Shown here one piece after another: positions 25,124 to 37,100 of a DNA stretch of 64,000 nt. The stretch comes from Rhynochetos jubatus (taxonomy: Eukaryota; Chordata; Aves; Eurypygiformes; Rhynochetidae). Location: assembly GCA_027574665.1 (NCBI GenBank), contig CM050657.1:15822404-15886403 (forward strand). The letters run 5' to 3'. Position 1 is the first letter of the stretch. Every line of letters begins with the position of its first letter. The notes under the pieces were generated by a model. That model had not been told where the DNA came from. It saw nothing but the letters and a program-made list of their open reading frames with translations, and searched no databases. Position numbers and translations under genes: made by a program.

Positions 25124-28100
25124 GTGAGTATCGTCCTCCATCGTTTCTACCAGAAAAATGAGAGACAGTGCTGGCTTTGTTTCCTTGCGGTCAGGACAGC
25201 AGCACCTAAAAGGCTGAAAACGTTAAATACTTTTGTTGCCAACGCTAAGGGTGCTTTAAATTAAGTCCCACTGCTAAGAAATAACTAGAACTACCTTTAA
25301 TTGCAGCTGGCACAGACTTAACCTGATGTTTTCCCGTGCGCTTTCCCCTTGGGCTCTGCAGGGTCGTAAGCTCTGACTGTGATGGAGGCAGACTCAAAAT
25401 AGTGCTAGAAGGTGGCTTTTGGGGGCTTGTTTTTCTTCATTAAAAACAATTCCTAGACCAGCAGAACTGACTGAAGGTCTTGAGCGAGACCAGCAGAATC
25501 AAAACTACCTGTTGCCCGAGTCATTCGCCTGCCTTGCGAGATGCAGAGCATCTTCAGGAAAGCAAGGGTGAGGTGGGGGCTCGGGGAGGGCGGAGGCAGG
25601 CTGGGGCTTAGCGCGGTGACAGAGTCACTGTTCGACCCCTAACGCTGCCCCGCGAAAACCCGGGGAGGCAGCCTGGTCGAGGACGTGTCCCAGCACGTGA
25701 ACTCATCCCTCAACACCTGCAGCAGGATGCAATCTGCCAGGTGAAGGACGGAGCGTGGGTTAATCTGTGTGACGGCTCCTGAGCTCGCTGGTGGGGTGCT
25801 GGAGTTCTGCCGTGTGCTTTGCCATTGGCACACCAGGATCACACAGGTAACAACCCCCGTGATGCTTCCCGCTCTGCGGCGGCAGCGCAGTGAGCAGGGA
25901 GAGAGCCCAGGGGCTCGGCCACCAGCAGCTCTGCCCGCGTCTGCTCTGCTGTCCCACACCTGCTCCGTAGCCAGAGCCTGCTGAAGCAGCCCCAAACCGT
26001 ACACGCGGAAGGAGGGCGAGCTCAGACCGAGAGAAGTAACACCAGTAACTCGGTGATCCGTGGGGATGTTTTTGACTAGGAAGAACCTGTTTCCTCAGCT
26101 CTTGATCCACTTTTGATTGTTCCTTTAGTAATTTGTTGTGGTGTTTTATTAATGCCACGAAGTCGGGTCTTGCTGTGTAGATAGGGAATTAAACATCATG
26201 AGAGTTTAAGGGATAAAGGTCTGATGGGTTGGAGGTTTAAGAAACTGCTCCTATGTTGGAGGGAAACGATGACAATACTGAAACCCCTCAGAAAATCTTG
26301 ATGCTCTTCCACTCAAACCAAAGCAGCTGGAGCCAGCGAGAGCGTTTTCAGGGTCCGTAGGAGCTGGGTCAGGTTTTTGTGTCCCCATGAAACCAGTCAG
26401 CTAAACACAGGCATTTCTGCTGGGCAGCATAAAGCAGAACAAACCTGCTGGGCAGCTGAACAGCGGGAGTGTGTGTTTAGACAAGAAGGAAAAAATCCTC
26501 AGCCAGCGTTTGTTTTCACCCAGCCCCTTACAGGACGACAGGCCGAGAAATGTCACAGCCAGCCCCTGGTTCGGAGCGCTCCTCCTCCCACCATAAGACC
26601 TGGGAGTGAGCAGTGATGTTCCTTTGCAGGCACTGCCTGAACCTCCCCGGTCACCAAAGCATGGAAACGGGGTTCCCAGGCCTCGGCTGGGGCAGTGAGT
26701 TTGTGAGAGCTGCCCTGATCCTTTCTGAGGGCTGTGTGCCGAAGCGTTGCAGGTGTGCACACAGCCCTTGGCTCTGTAATGCACAACTCCAGAGCCGAGG
26801 TGAGACAAGGGGATTGCAGCCGCTTGCTTCAGGAAGATCCGCTGCAGGGAGCACGTGTCCCTCGAGCACAATGTTGGTTGTATGAAGTTTTGAGATGGCC
26901 TCATAGAATAAAGAAACCGAGCCTGAGGGGGTGCAGAGCTGCAGTTCGGTGTCGCTCGCTGGCCCCTTGTGCCGGCAGAGCGTGAAGAGGGCTGTAGTGC
27001 AGGGAGCTGCGCAGGCGGGTCCCTCGCCGAGCTGTGCCAGCTCCCAGCCAGGCAATGCTGCGAAGCCAAAGGGGCCGTGGGGAAGCCTCCCAGGCCTTGG
27101 TCGGATGCGGCCAGGCATCCCTGCCCGCCCCTTCGTGCAACAGAGTGAGCAGCTACCTCCAACAGCCACCCAGGAAGAGCCAAGGTCAGGGAACAACCCT
27201 TACCCATCCCTGGGTGCTTGTGGCCAAATGCCTGTTGAGATGACCCAAACCAAGTGGTTTTGCAGCGTGGTCATGCCCTGACAGAGGCCCCAGAAGAGCT
27301 GGGCAGAGCCGTGGGAGGCTGGAGGAGTAGCCTGGCAGGTCACCTGGTGAGCACAAGCCATGGGCCACCCCAAAGACGTGTCTGACTTTACCCCTCAGTG
27401 ACCCTGTCAGGCTGAATGTTTCTCTAGGGAAAGAGTTAGGCCTTTTGGGGAAAAAGGCGTTTCACCTCAAAGCTGTGGGTGGCATCCAGATGTTAGGGCA
27501 AGCCTGTAAGACGTGTGTTTTCTGGTCAGTAATGGAAACCAATCTGCTAACCCAAAACTAAGTAAGACTTGTGTAAATTTAAATATGGTCTGTTTTGCAA
27601 TCTATAGGGGAAAAAGGTGAAAATTGCAACTTCTTCTTTTTCATTTTCATTGTGCCAATGCACTGAGATGCAAGTGCCTGTCGCCGGTAACGGCAACCGC
27701 TCTGATTTTCACTGGCACACAGAGGAGATACGTTATCTGCTGTTCAGTGCTGCCAGCAGGTGTGGGGAACTCTAGGGAACGTGAGAAAACAAACTAAAGC
27801 ATCATATTAATTATAGCATTTTTGGGTTTCTTCTGATAAAACCCACAGTCAGAGCGATCAGTCCTGTCATTTTTGTGGCTTTTCAACCGCATCAAGTTGC
27901 ACTTCTCTGCCGGTACCAGCCATGCTGGCAGTCAGGTCTGTGCTGTACAGCAGTGAGACCCGGGCAATTCTAGGAGTAGGGAGTATACATCCACGCTGGT
28001 ACTCTGCTCTAGCATGGCCATTTTAAGGGAAAACTGAAGTGTGGGTTCAGATCTATACATCTGTTCCCGTTTCTTTTCTTCTGACACTGAATTTGATTCA

Positions 28101-31100
28101 AAACCCACTAGCTTTTATTATTCGGATGTAGTCTCTCCGTATCCTAAAACAGTGAGGTTTTGTGAATTGGGCTGTTGTTGCAGGTCTCTGTTTGTGCTGA
28201 GTGAAAATATACGAAAGGAAGATGAGAGATTGCAGCCGTTTCCACTCTGAATGTGCCTCTGGCCTTGATCGTTCCTAACATCTAAATCTCAGCAACCTGC
28301 CTGCCACAGAGCTTTGATACCAATTCATGAGGCATTTCTTTGGAAAAAACAGCGTACAATAAACTTCCCGGACAATGTGTCCTCTGTGGAGCTGTACCAC
28401 TAGGAATGTGAGCTGTCTTGGACTTTTGGGTCCCTTCTTTCTCCGAAATGGAGAATTCACCTCTGTCATCCAGCTACTTTGGGCAGGGAAGCAGTTAACT
28501 ACACCTGAAGCTTCCTGCCCGCCAAGGAGTTTGTGTATCTCAGTGGTGTAGGGTTTCTTCTAGCTTGACCTTGTCTTTCCAGAGTCCTGTTGTATACTCA
28601 CAATCAAAGACTCTCACAGAAGAGTTGTGACCTTCATCAGTTCTATAATGTACTTTTCCTACTTTGTCTTCCTTGCTTATCTTCATTTAGGAGCCAGGTA
28701 CTCTCCTCAGTTCTGCAAGGGACATGTTTCTGTAACTGGTGTGAGGTGGAAGCGTAGCTTTGGTGCTGTGGCCATTTTTAGATGTGGTCCAAAAAGCCCC
28801 TGGATGCTGTGCCCTGAAATTTGTTCCTCACTGCTGAAAGTCCAGCATAACAGCGCGGGCCTTTCCAGGTTGGGAGCATCCAGGAGGAAGAACTTCAGGG
28901 TTCAAGCTGGTGCGGCTACAACAAAACCATAAATAAATATGTGGAATTTCCCTGTCTCACAGGCTGGTTTCTGATGTGAATCGCTGTAAGGCCATTCCGG
29001 TGCCTGACTTCCTTCACACACACAAATGTTCTCTTTCCCACTGCTTCAGGTCAGCAACCAACCTCCCCTGCCCCTCTTACACCTGCTTCATCTTCCTTTC
29101 CAGCAAACTTGCTGCACTGCTGCCTGCAAGGGAATTCTCGTGCAAGGTCTGCTCACGCCTCCGGCATCCTCTGGCTTCTTCAGCAGCACAAGCAGCGTGT
29201 GGGGAGCTGGCAGCCGGTGTGCCCCCACTGCAAGGGGCGTAGGCAGAGGCGGGAGGATTGCGGGAGGGGTGAAGAGTTACGGGTAGGCCTACAGCACGTC
29301 TGCTTTCACTCTTCTGTCTTGACTGGGGCCAAATGAAGAATAAAATGCTATCACCCATGTGACAACAGAATCAGTGCAGCTATGTTGTGGGTATCAACAG
29401 AAATTTTTGATACCTGGCTACTGATTTGTTTCTTTGCAGCATTTTCCTCCTGCTTTGCTGAAGTGGCCTCGAGGATCAAACTACCTACAGAAACCACATC
29501 CTTCCACTATACGGCTACTTCTGCTCAGCCGCTTTCCTTTTACCGCTCTTCGCCCCATCAAGGCACCACAGATCATTTTAACAGCACAGGCTCTCTTAAA
29601 ACAACACCCGTAAGCCACAGACTGCCTGTGCAGACAACGGCCCCACGCCAGGTAACAACAGTACCAGACAATCACACGACAGCCCAGACAGGAGCAACCA
29701 CCGTACGGGTGACCAGCCAGACGTCTCCCACGGCGGTACCCACAACATCCGCAGACAACACCACTACAGCTATAAGCCAGGCAATGGAAACGGTTACTCC
29801 TGCAGTGAAGAACACAACCAGACACCCTGTGTCCTCAACCGAGAGCGCCAGAACACACGTGAGCACAGAAATGCCAGCGGCAGCCACAAACACGACCGTG
29901 AAACATACAGAAATGACAGCTACTGCCGTAACTACCGCAGCCACCACCGTGAAGCCTGTCAAGCCCATCACAGGGTCAGGAAATCAAACAACCGCACCTA
30001 AAATTCCAACAGCCACAGCCACGACCAACACAACCACCATTCGTCCAGGCACTCGAACAGCCATCCTGTCCACTCCGATGACAGCGAGGCCCACTTTTGC
30101 GCCGCAGCCTTCTCCCATTCCCACTGGCACGTACACCGTCTCCAGTGGGAACAGGACCTGCGTCAAAGCGGCCATGGGTTTGCAGCTGATGGCTCAAAAT
30201 ACGCAGACGGTGAGGTGGAAGCACTGCGAGGCTGAGCTTTGTAACGGCTGTTTCTTCATTAGCCGGAATGTGTCCTTCTCCCAAAGCAGTTTCCAGAAGT
30301 TAGCTTGTGTGATAAGTGGTCTGCTGCCAGTCCAAGGCCTTCTCTGGGCCCCAGCAGCTCAGCTGCTGTACTTTGGCTTGCGCGGTGGTGTCGGTGGGAC
30401 GCACGGGTGCTTTCTTACTTTAGGGGTCTATCTGTGGTAGCAGTACTGGGGAGGGTAGGTCAGGCTCCAGCGTTACTGTGTTTCCCAGGAGACTAAAATC
30501 TGAACTGACCTCAGTGAAGGGCTTGGCATTGTGAGTTGCAAGGAAAGCAAGAAATTGGCAGCTCTCAGACTTGGATCCAGAGGTAGGTTGTCTTGATGCT
30601 GACACGCAGAGATTTTAGGATCACAGGAATGGCCAGGCTGGATCCAAGCAGGGGAGCTGGGACTCTTTCCTAGCAGGGATCCACTGTGGATAATTCAGCA
30701 AAAGCTGTCATAAAATCCAAAATGGTGATTATGTCCCTCAGAATTAAGGTTTTCTACCCTCCATTAATACAGTATGTGGGGTTAAAGCCTCAGGCTGTGA
30801 AGTTCATAAGCCTTGAGTCATCCCCATGAGAAATCCAAATATTCTTGCCAGGACTCTGACTATTTCTAACATGGGATAAGTATCTGATGTTGGTGAAAGT
30901 AATTTTCATAGAATCATAGAACCATTTCGGTTGGAGAAGACACTCAGGATCATCGAGTCCAACCATAAACCTAACACTGCCAAGTCCACCGCTAAACCTT
31001 GTCCCTAAACACCACATCTGCACACCCTTCATCCCTTGTCCTGTCCGAAGCCAGGCAGGGAGCATTGTTCCCAACCTCTGCAGGTCACAGTGAGATGCTG

Positions 31101-34100
31101 ATTATAAAAGGTGTGTATGAGATGAGACCGAAGGACCCAAACTGTGTGTTCAGGGCCCCAGAGCTCTCCTTTTAGGCTACAGCATGGGTAGGCTGATGCT
31201 AGAGATGAACTGTGCAGGACATAATGAGGAGGCCGTGGTGATGCCTGCCTCTGTTCTGATCTTTCCTCTGCCTTCAGGCACAAGTTTCCAGTGCTCCCTG
31301 GTTTTAAATTACCTCTGGTGTTCATCTGACCCTGCTCTGAGTCATTGTCGGTTCACTGAATGAGCAGAAACTGATTGTTTTCTGCCAGCTTAATGCACTG
31401 AACAGCTCGGTGCTGTGCCAGACAAGCACTAGTGCTGGTTTACGAGCGGGGAATGACCCTGGCAGCCAGCAATTTGGCTGCCACCACCACTGCCTGGTTC
31501 CTGCATCTCTGTGTGTTTCTTATCAGGTTTTCCCCTCCTCTTCATCAGCAGCCCTGCCATGTCTCTTCTCTCCACAGAAGCGGATGGAGTACATGACTGT
31601 CAACCCCAACGCCACACAGACGTCTGGCAGCTGTGGGACGGTGCAGTCTGAGCTGAACATAACTTTCAGTGGAGGGTTTATAAACTTCACCTTTGTAAAG
31701 GTAATTGTTGCACTGAGAGGGAAGGAGGGTTTAGGATTGGGGATCTGGAACTCAGGCTGCCTTTGATCCGGCTTGTGCTGTGGGAAAGGCATTTCATCCA
31801 TCTCTGGGCTAGTTTTCCATCTGTGTATAAGGCACTATCACTCCTGTTCTTCCCAAGAGGCTAGAATCATAGAACCGTGGATTAATTCAGGTTGCAAAGG
31901 ACCTTTGGAGGCCACCTGGTACAACCCTCAGCTCACAGCAGGGCTAACCTCAAATCAGGGCTTGTCTGCTTGAACTTTGAATCTGGAAAGGTGTGCAAGG
32001 ATGGGTAAGTACAGCGCCTTGCCGCCCTCTCATACAGAGTGCTAGAGACCCGTGTTACAGTACCAGTCTGGCAACACAAGGCTCCCCCTAAACCTGTGTG
32101 TCATTTCTACGCAGCTGAAAAGCTTGTGGGAGGGAAGGCTGGGTCTGCTGTTTCAGTGGAGCGGGACACAGGGAATGGGTCTGGTACTGGAGTGCCTGCA
32201 GGAACGAGGCGTGTGCGCAGGGAACTCTGACTCACGCTATCAAGTTGCTGTTATGAAACAGTGTCTCAGGGGCCCGTGAAGGCAGGGGAGGTTAGTCTTC
32301 TGCTCCCCATAAATGCCAAGTGCCCAGCCAAAAGCCAGCTGTGGTTGTTAAATCCAAAGGGCGGCCTGGGCAGTTGGAAGTTCCCAGGAGCTACGGCCCA
32401 TCCACAGCTGAAGGGGCCTAATTTCATCTAATTTACGAGTGGAAAATTCCAAACAAGTGAACTACAACAACAAAAATGTAGGTACGTGCCCTTAAAATGC
32501 ACCACACCGGGGAGACACTCAGAAACTCGGGCAAGAGAGAGGCCCTGCTTACATGGTGGGACTTTCTGGCTTACACTTTTTGACACTGTGCCCGCTGACG
32601 CCACGTTCCCCACTGGCACCGCATCGTCGGTGGGTGAGGCTTTAGCATAAGATACCAGGAGCGCTGCTGCTATAACCACAGGAGAAACCTGCAGAGAGCA
32701 GTCATCCTCTTGCTTCCTCGGGCATTGACATGGTTGACACGTTTTGGGAGGCAGCACGCAGTACCGTTTATCTGAAAGCTCATAAGGGCTGGGTGGTGAT
32801 GCCAGCAGGGCCAAAGGCAGACATTAATATTGCGTATAAAGTCATTAATGGGCAGGGAGGAATACGGCACGGGTTGGAGCCCATCAGACTCGGAGCGTAA
32901 CATGCTCCAGGCCGTGCCCTGGAGCTCCATAGCAGGAGCTGTGTCTGGCCACCACTGCTGAGCTGCTCCCTTCAGTTAATCCAGACAAAATGTGAATCTT
33001 ACAGCCTGGTTCCAAGCTCAAAGTAGTGATGATTAAGAAAAGTATAAATGGTTAATCAGTCATTTCCATAGAAAGCCCAAGAGGCAAATTGTACCACACC
33101 TGAGCCATTAATCCTTGAGCAGAGAAAAGGTTTCAATTAATAATCATCTTGATTTTAGTTTATGGCAGAAAGATTCCTAAAAGCTACAGAGGAAAAGTGA
33201 GGTAAAAAGTCAAGGAGCTGGTTTAAAACAAAGGTTCTGTTCAGACCGTGAGTGTTTGCTTTCAGTGTATGCTTCCTGCAACACGGGGAGCATTTTCTGT
33301 TACAAGGATCCTTAGAAGAAGTGTGGTGATTCAAGTACCCATGAAGGCCCCAGCTCGTAGCAGTGCTGAGGAGAGTGCTGTGCGCCTTGGGAGCTACTCG
33401 ACCTGTCTTGCCCTGAGAAAGGTGGTTCTTGGCACGGCATTAAACAATCCTCCCTTCACTTAAAGATAAGCCTCAAGAGCGTAGCAGGGCTCGGCTTTGA
33501 AATTCAAGCTAATAAGAAATCATTTTGCTGCTGGTTTTTGATGTTTGTCCCCCCAGCCTCTCTAGCTGCTTTGACCCAGGAGTGCTCCAGCCACGGCACT
33601 CCTGATTGTCACCGGTGAGATGAGCTGGCTCGGGCCCGGGGCTGCGGCGCTGGTGGGAGGAGAGCGGCTGGCTCGGTGCTCACCGCCGCCAGCTCCCTTT
33701 GCAAAGCACTTGTGAAAAGGAAGTTTTGTAACCGACCCACAAGACGTGAAGTAGGAGCAGGTGTTTTCCCCAAGCCAAGTTATTAACTGTGGCCAAACAG
33801 AACAAAGCGCTGCTGCCACAAATTGCTATTATTTGGCCAGTTTATGTCTTTAAGTAGGAATAATGCTGAGAACCTCTTCTCTGGTGTATTTCTTTCTTAA
33901 ACTTTCCCAATCCATCCTACCAGCTTGTAACCCGCATAACGTTAACACTGGGTACGAGACATTCACGTCTGCTGCCTTTTATCTACCAGCTGCACCCGCC
34001 CGTCCCCGTGTGCTCATAGCAGGAGTTAAAGCGAGTAACAGGGCTGCTACGTCGAGATTGACGTTACCCTCCGACACTGCTGCCAGGGAAAGGCTCCTAG

Positions 34101-37100
34101 GGCTGGCTCTCACTGTGGCAGTCCAGGAGAGGACAGCGTTCAGGTTGCACAGGGTTTTAGGGCACATGCAGGCAGGACATTCGGCTGGAGATGCCGCTCT
34201 GTGCTGTTGTGCCAGGTGCTTTCTGTGTCAGCAACGTGTCGGCACACGAAAAAACCCCAGCCAGCACCGACGGTGTCAGCAGGGCGTAAGGAAGGGTTAT
34301 TTCTCCCCTACACAGGCACACCCAGGTTGCTGTTTCCCTATTTGCAGAGGCTGCTGTAGGTCGACAAAGTAGGAAATGAGTGGTACTCGTATGAGTACCA
34401 CCCAGCGTGGTGCTGACCTCTCCCAGTTCAAAACAGCGATGGACACAGCAGCACCGCTGCTTTCCGCAGCTTGCTCACGCGAAGGGCATCTATGCTTGAA
34501 GTGCACGGCAGCGCCGAGAGCCCTGAGTGCTTCCGGAGGGCTTGTCTTAGCTCCTGCAAGCAGTCGGACCGCAGGTCAGCGCAGGATTACTCAGGGGAGC
34601 ACTGTAGGGACTCGCAGTGAAAGCAGAACAGGTGAACAAAAATCAAACAGCCTTAGCACGTGCCTGTTAAGTTGTGCAATGTGCACTGTTTGCTAAACTG
34701 CCTCCTATTGTCGGTTACCACAAGTAACACACAAATGCGTAGCTCGGGGGGTGTGTGTGAAACGAGACCCGTGTGGCCCAGTTCCACTGCAGTGAGCGAT
34801 AAATAGCAATAAACATCCAAGCAGGTTGGTTCTTGGGTCTTGAGGGTGATGCTTCAAAATGTGTTTCTTTGGGAAATTCTTTGTGACCATTTTGCTGTGG
34901 TGAACTGTATTTTTTTCATGAATATGAGGATGTATTATGAACAAAGATCTGTCTTCTTTTGCAGCAAGCCCCAACGTACTACGTCAGTAAAATTGAGACC
35001 AGCTTACAGTTATATTCTGAAGGTCAGTGGTCTTACGCTGTCTTAATTTCCTATCAAACATTCTGGCTGTGGGATAGGATTTCATACCTTTACAGCACTG
35101 CATTTTGCAAATTGTGTATTTTATCAGGATTTCAGCGTGCCATCCACCTACATCTTACGCCAGGAAAATGGAGGAGAGGAGGCTGGGCTGCAGTTTCATC
35201 AGAACTGTTCAATTTTCCTTTCGTCCTCAAAATCTTTCCTTGCCTTTTACTGTTCTTTCAGAACAGAGATTACTTCGAACGTAAATTTAAGTTTCGAAAC
35301 AGTCCTCAAAGCGTTTCCCTGCAGGCACACAAAAGTGCTGTGATTCCCGTTCTGTTGCATGCCTCTTCCCAATCCTATACGCAAACTAAATGAACACGGT
35401 ATCTGGATCACAGGAACGCAGGGCTGGATCCAGATTGCAAAACCGTCAGTATGGAGAAGAGGTGTGTCTGACATTTTGGTTTGGCAAGAATAAGAACTGG
35501 ACCCAGGCTGAGGTTCTCCGAGCTGTCCTGAAATCCCAGACCATGCCTGGGCTCTTCTCAGGTGATGGGATTTCCTTTTTCTTCTATAGCCCTGCTTGTC
35601 ACCACTTGAACAGTCAGGAGCTGGCCCAGATATACCTCCCAAGAAATACCAAGAGAGCATCATTTAGGTCAGAGAGCAAAATCCTGAGCCATCACATCAG
35701 ATTTTCTGTCATTAATTTTGCACAGATTCTTCCCATTTTATCCGATCTGTGCCAGGTTAATGACTGTTATTATGTTGCTTCTCTCCTTGTTACTCCTAAA
35801 TATTTGAATTGACTTGTGTCTCTCAAAGAAGAAAAACAAACCAGGAGCTCAGTCAGGTGTGTCTAACAGCACTGAGCTTCCAAATAGCTCAGTGCCTGTT
35901 CTTCTTCTCACTGATGAGCACTTCTGTTAACTCAAGTGGAGCCTATTCTGATCTACAGCAATTAAAGCAGATCTAAAGCAATTAAAAACTGAGCCAGAGG
36001 ACACGTCTGCTAGGGATGTTCTCAGTCCAAATGATCAGAGTTTTCCTGTGCATTGCTAAGTGCAAATTGCAGCAAATAATTGTTGGTTTTAAAATCCTCA
36101 AATATACTTTGAGCCCTCCACAGTGGTGCTGGCAAGAGCCGTTGCTATCCCTGGCTGTTGGTTCCTGCCTCTGCCAGGTGTTGCCATTTCGTAGCCCACC
36201 AGCAGCATTTTTGCTGTGAGCAAGCCTGTATCTTTGCCAAGATAGAAATTTCCGAGTTAGCTGTACCAGCACACACTGGTTGTACTGGTTTTAACTGAAG
36301 AGGACCAGGAGGATGCTGCACTGCAAAATACTCTTTGTCTTAAAGTGGTATATCTGCTTTTCAGAGGAGGATGCGTGTAAAGGAGATGCCCAGGTTACAG
36401 GATCTTTCCATGCTTTGAACTTGAGCCACATGTTCCGTAACATACTGTGACAGTGACATATGTTTAAAACATATTTAATACATAAAGCAATACAGGGTGG
36501 ATACACCAGATTCCCACGCTAGAGATGACATCTTTGTTTGGCCTGGAAATAGCCGTGCTGGAGACTCAAGATAGTTGTCTGCTCCTGCGAGAATCCCAAC
36601 CCCCTCTTGCAGAACCAGGTGGTTAAAATATCATTTGAAGAAGCATCTGAAATTTTAGCCACTTTTTCAGCTGAGCTGCCCGTTGGTAATTAGAGCACTC
36701 ATTTAACCATGGAAGAAGGGTAACTGATACTTTATGGGGAAATGTCCCTGATTTGGTCACATCTGTGACTGCTGCTCTGCCAAAGCACCAGGGATCCTCC
36801 TTTTTGTCTGAGAAAGATGCTGGCTCCAACAGAGGCAGTGTGGATTCCCGTTTCTCTCTCTCTCTGGCCTCCAGGGATGCTGTACTACGCAGCCATACAC
36901 GAGAAGCTGTTCACGACAAAGCTCGGGAATTCCTTCAAGTGTGCCAGCAAGCAAACCTTCAGCCTGGAGAAGAACTTCCAGCTGCTCCTTGTTAATATGC
37001 AGCTGCAGGCGTTTGATATTGTCGGTAACCAGTTTGGAAAACGTAAGTAGGATACCTTTTCCACCCTTCCTGTCAGCACTGGGGTAGCCTGATGGGCGTT

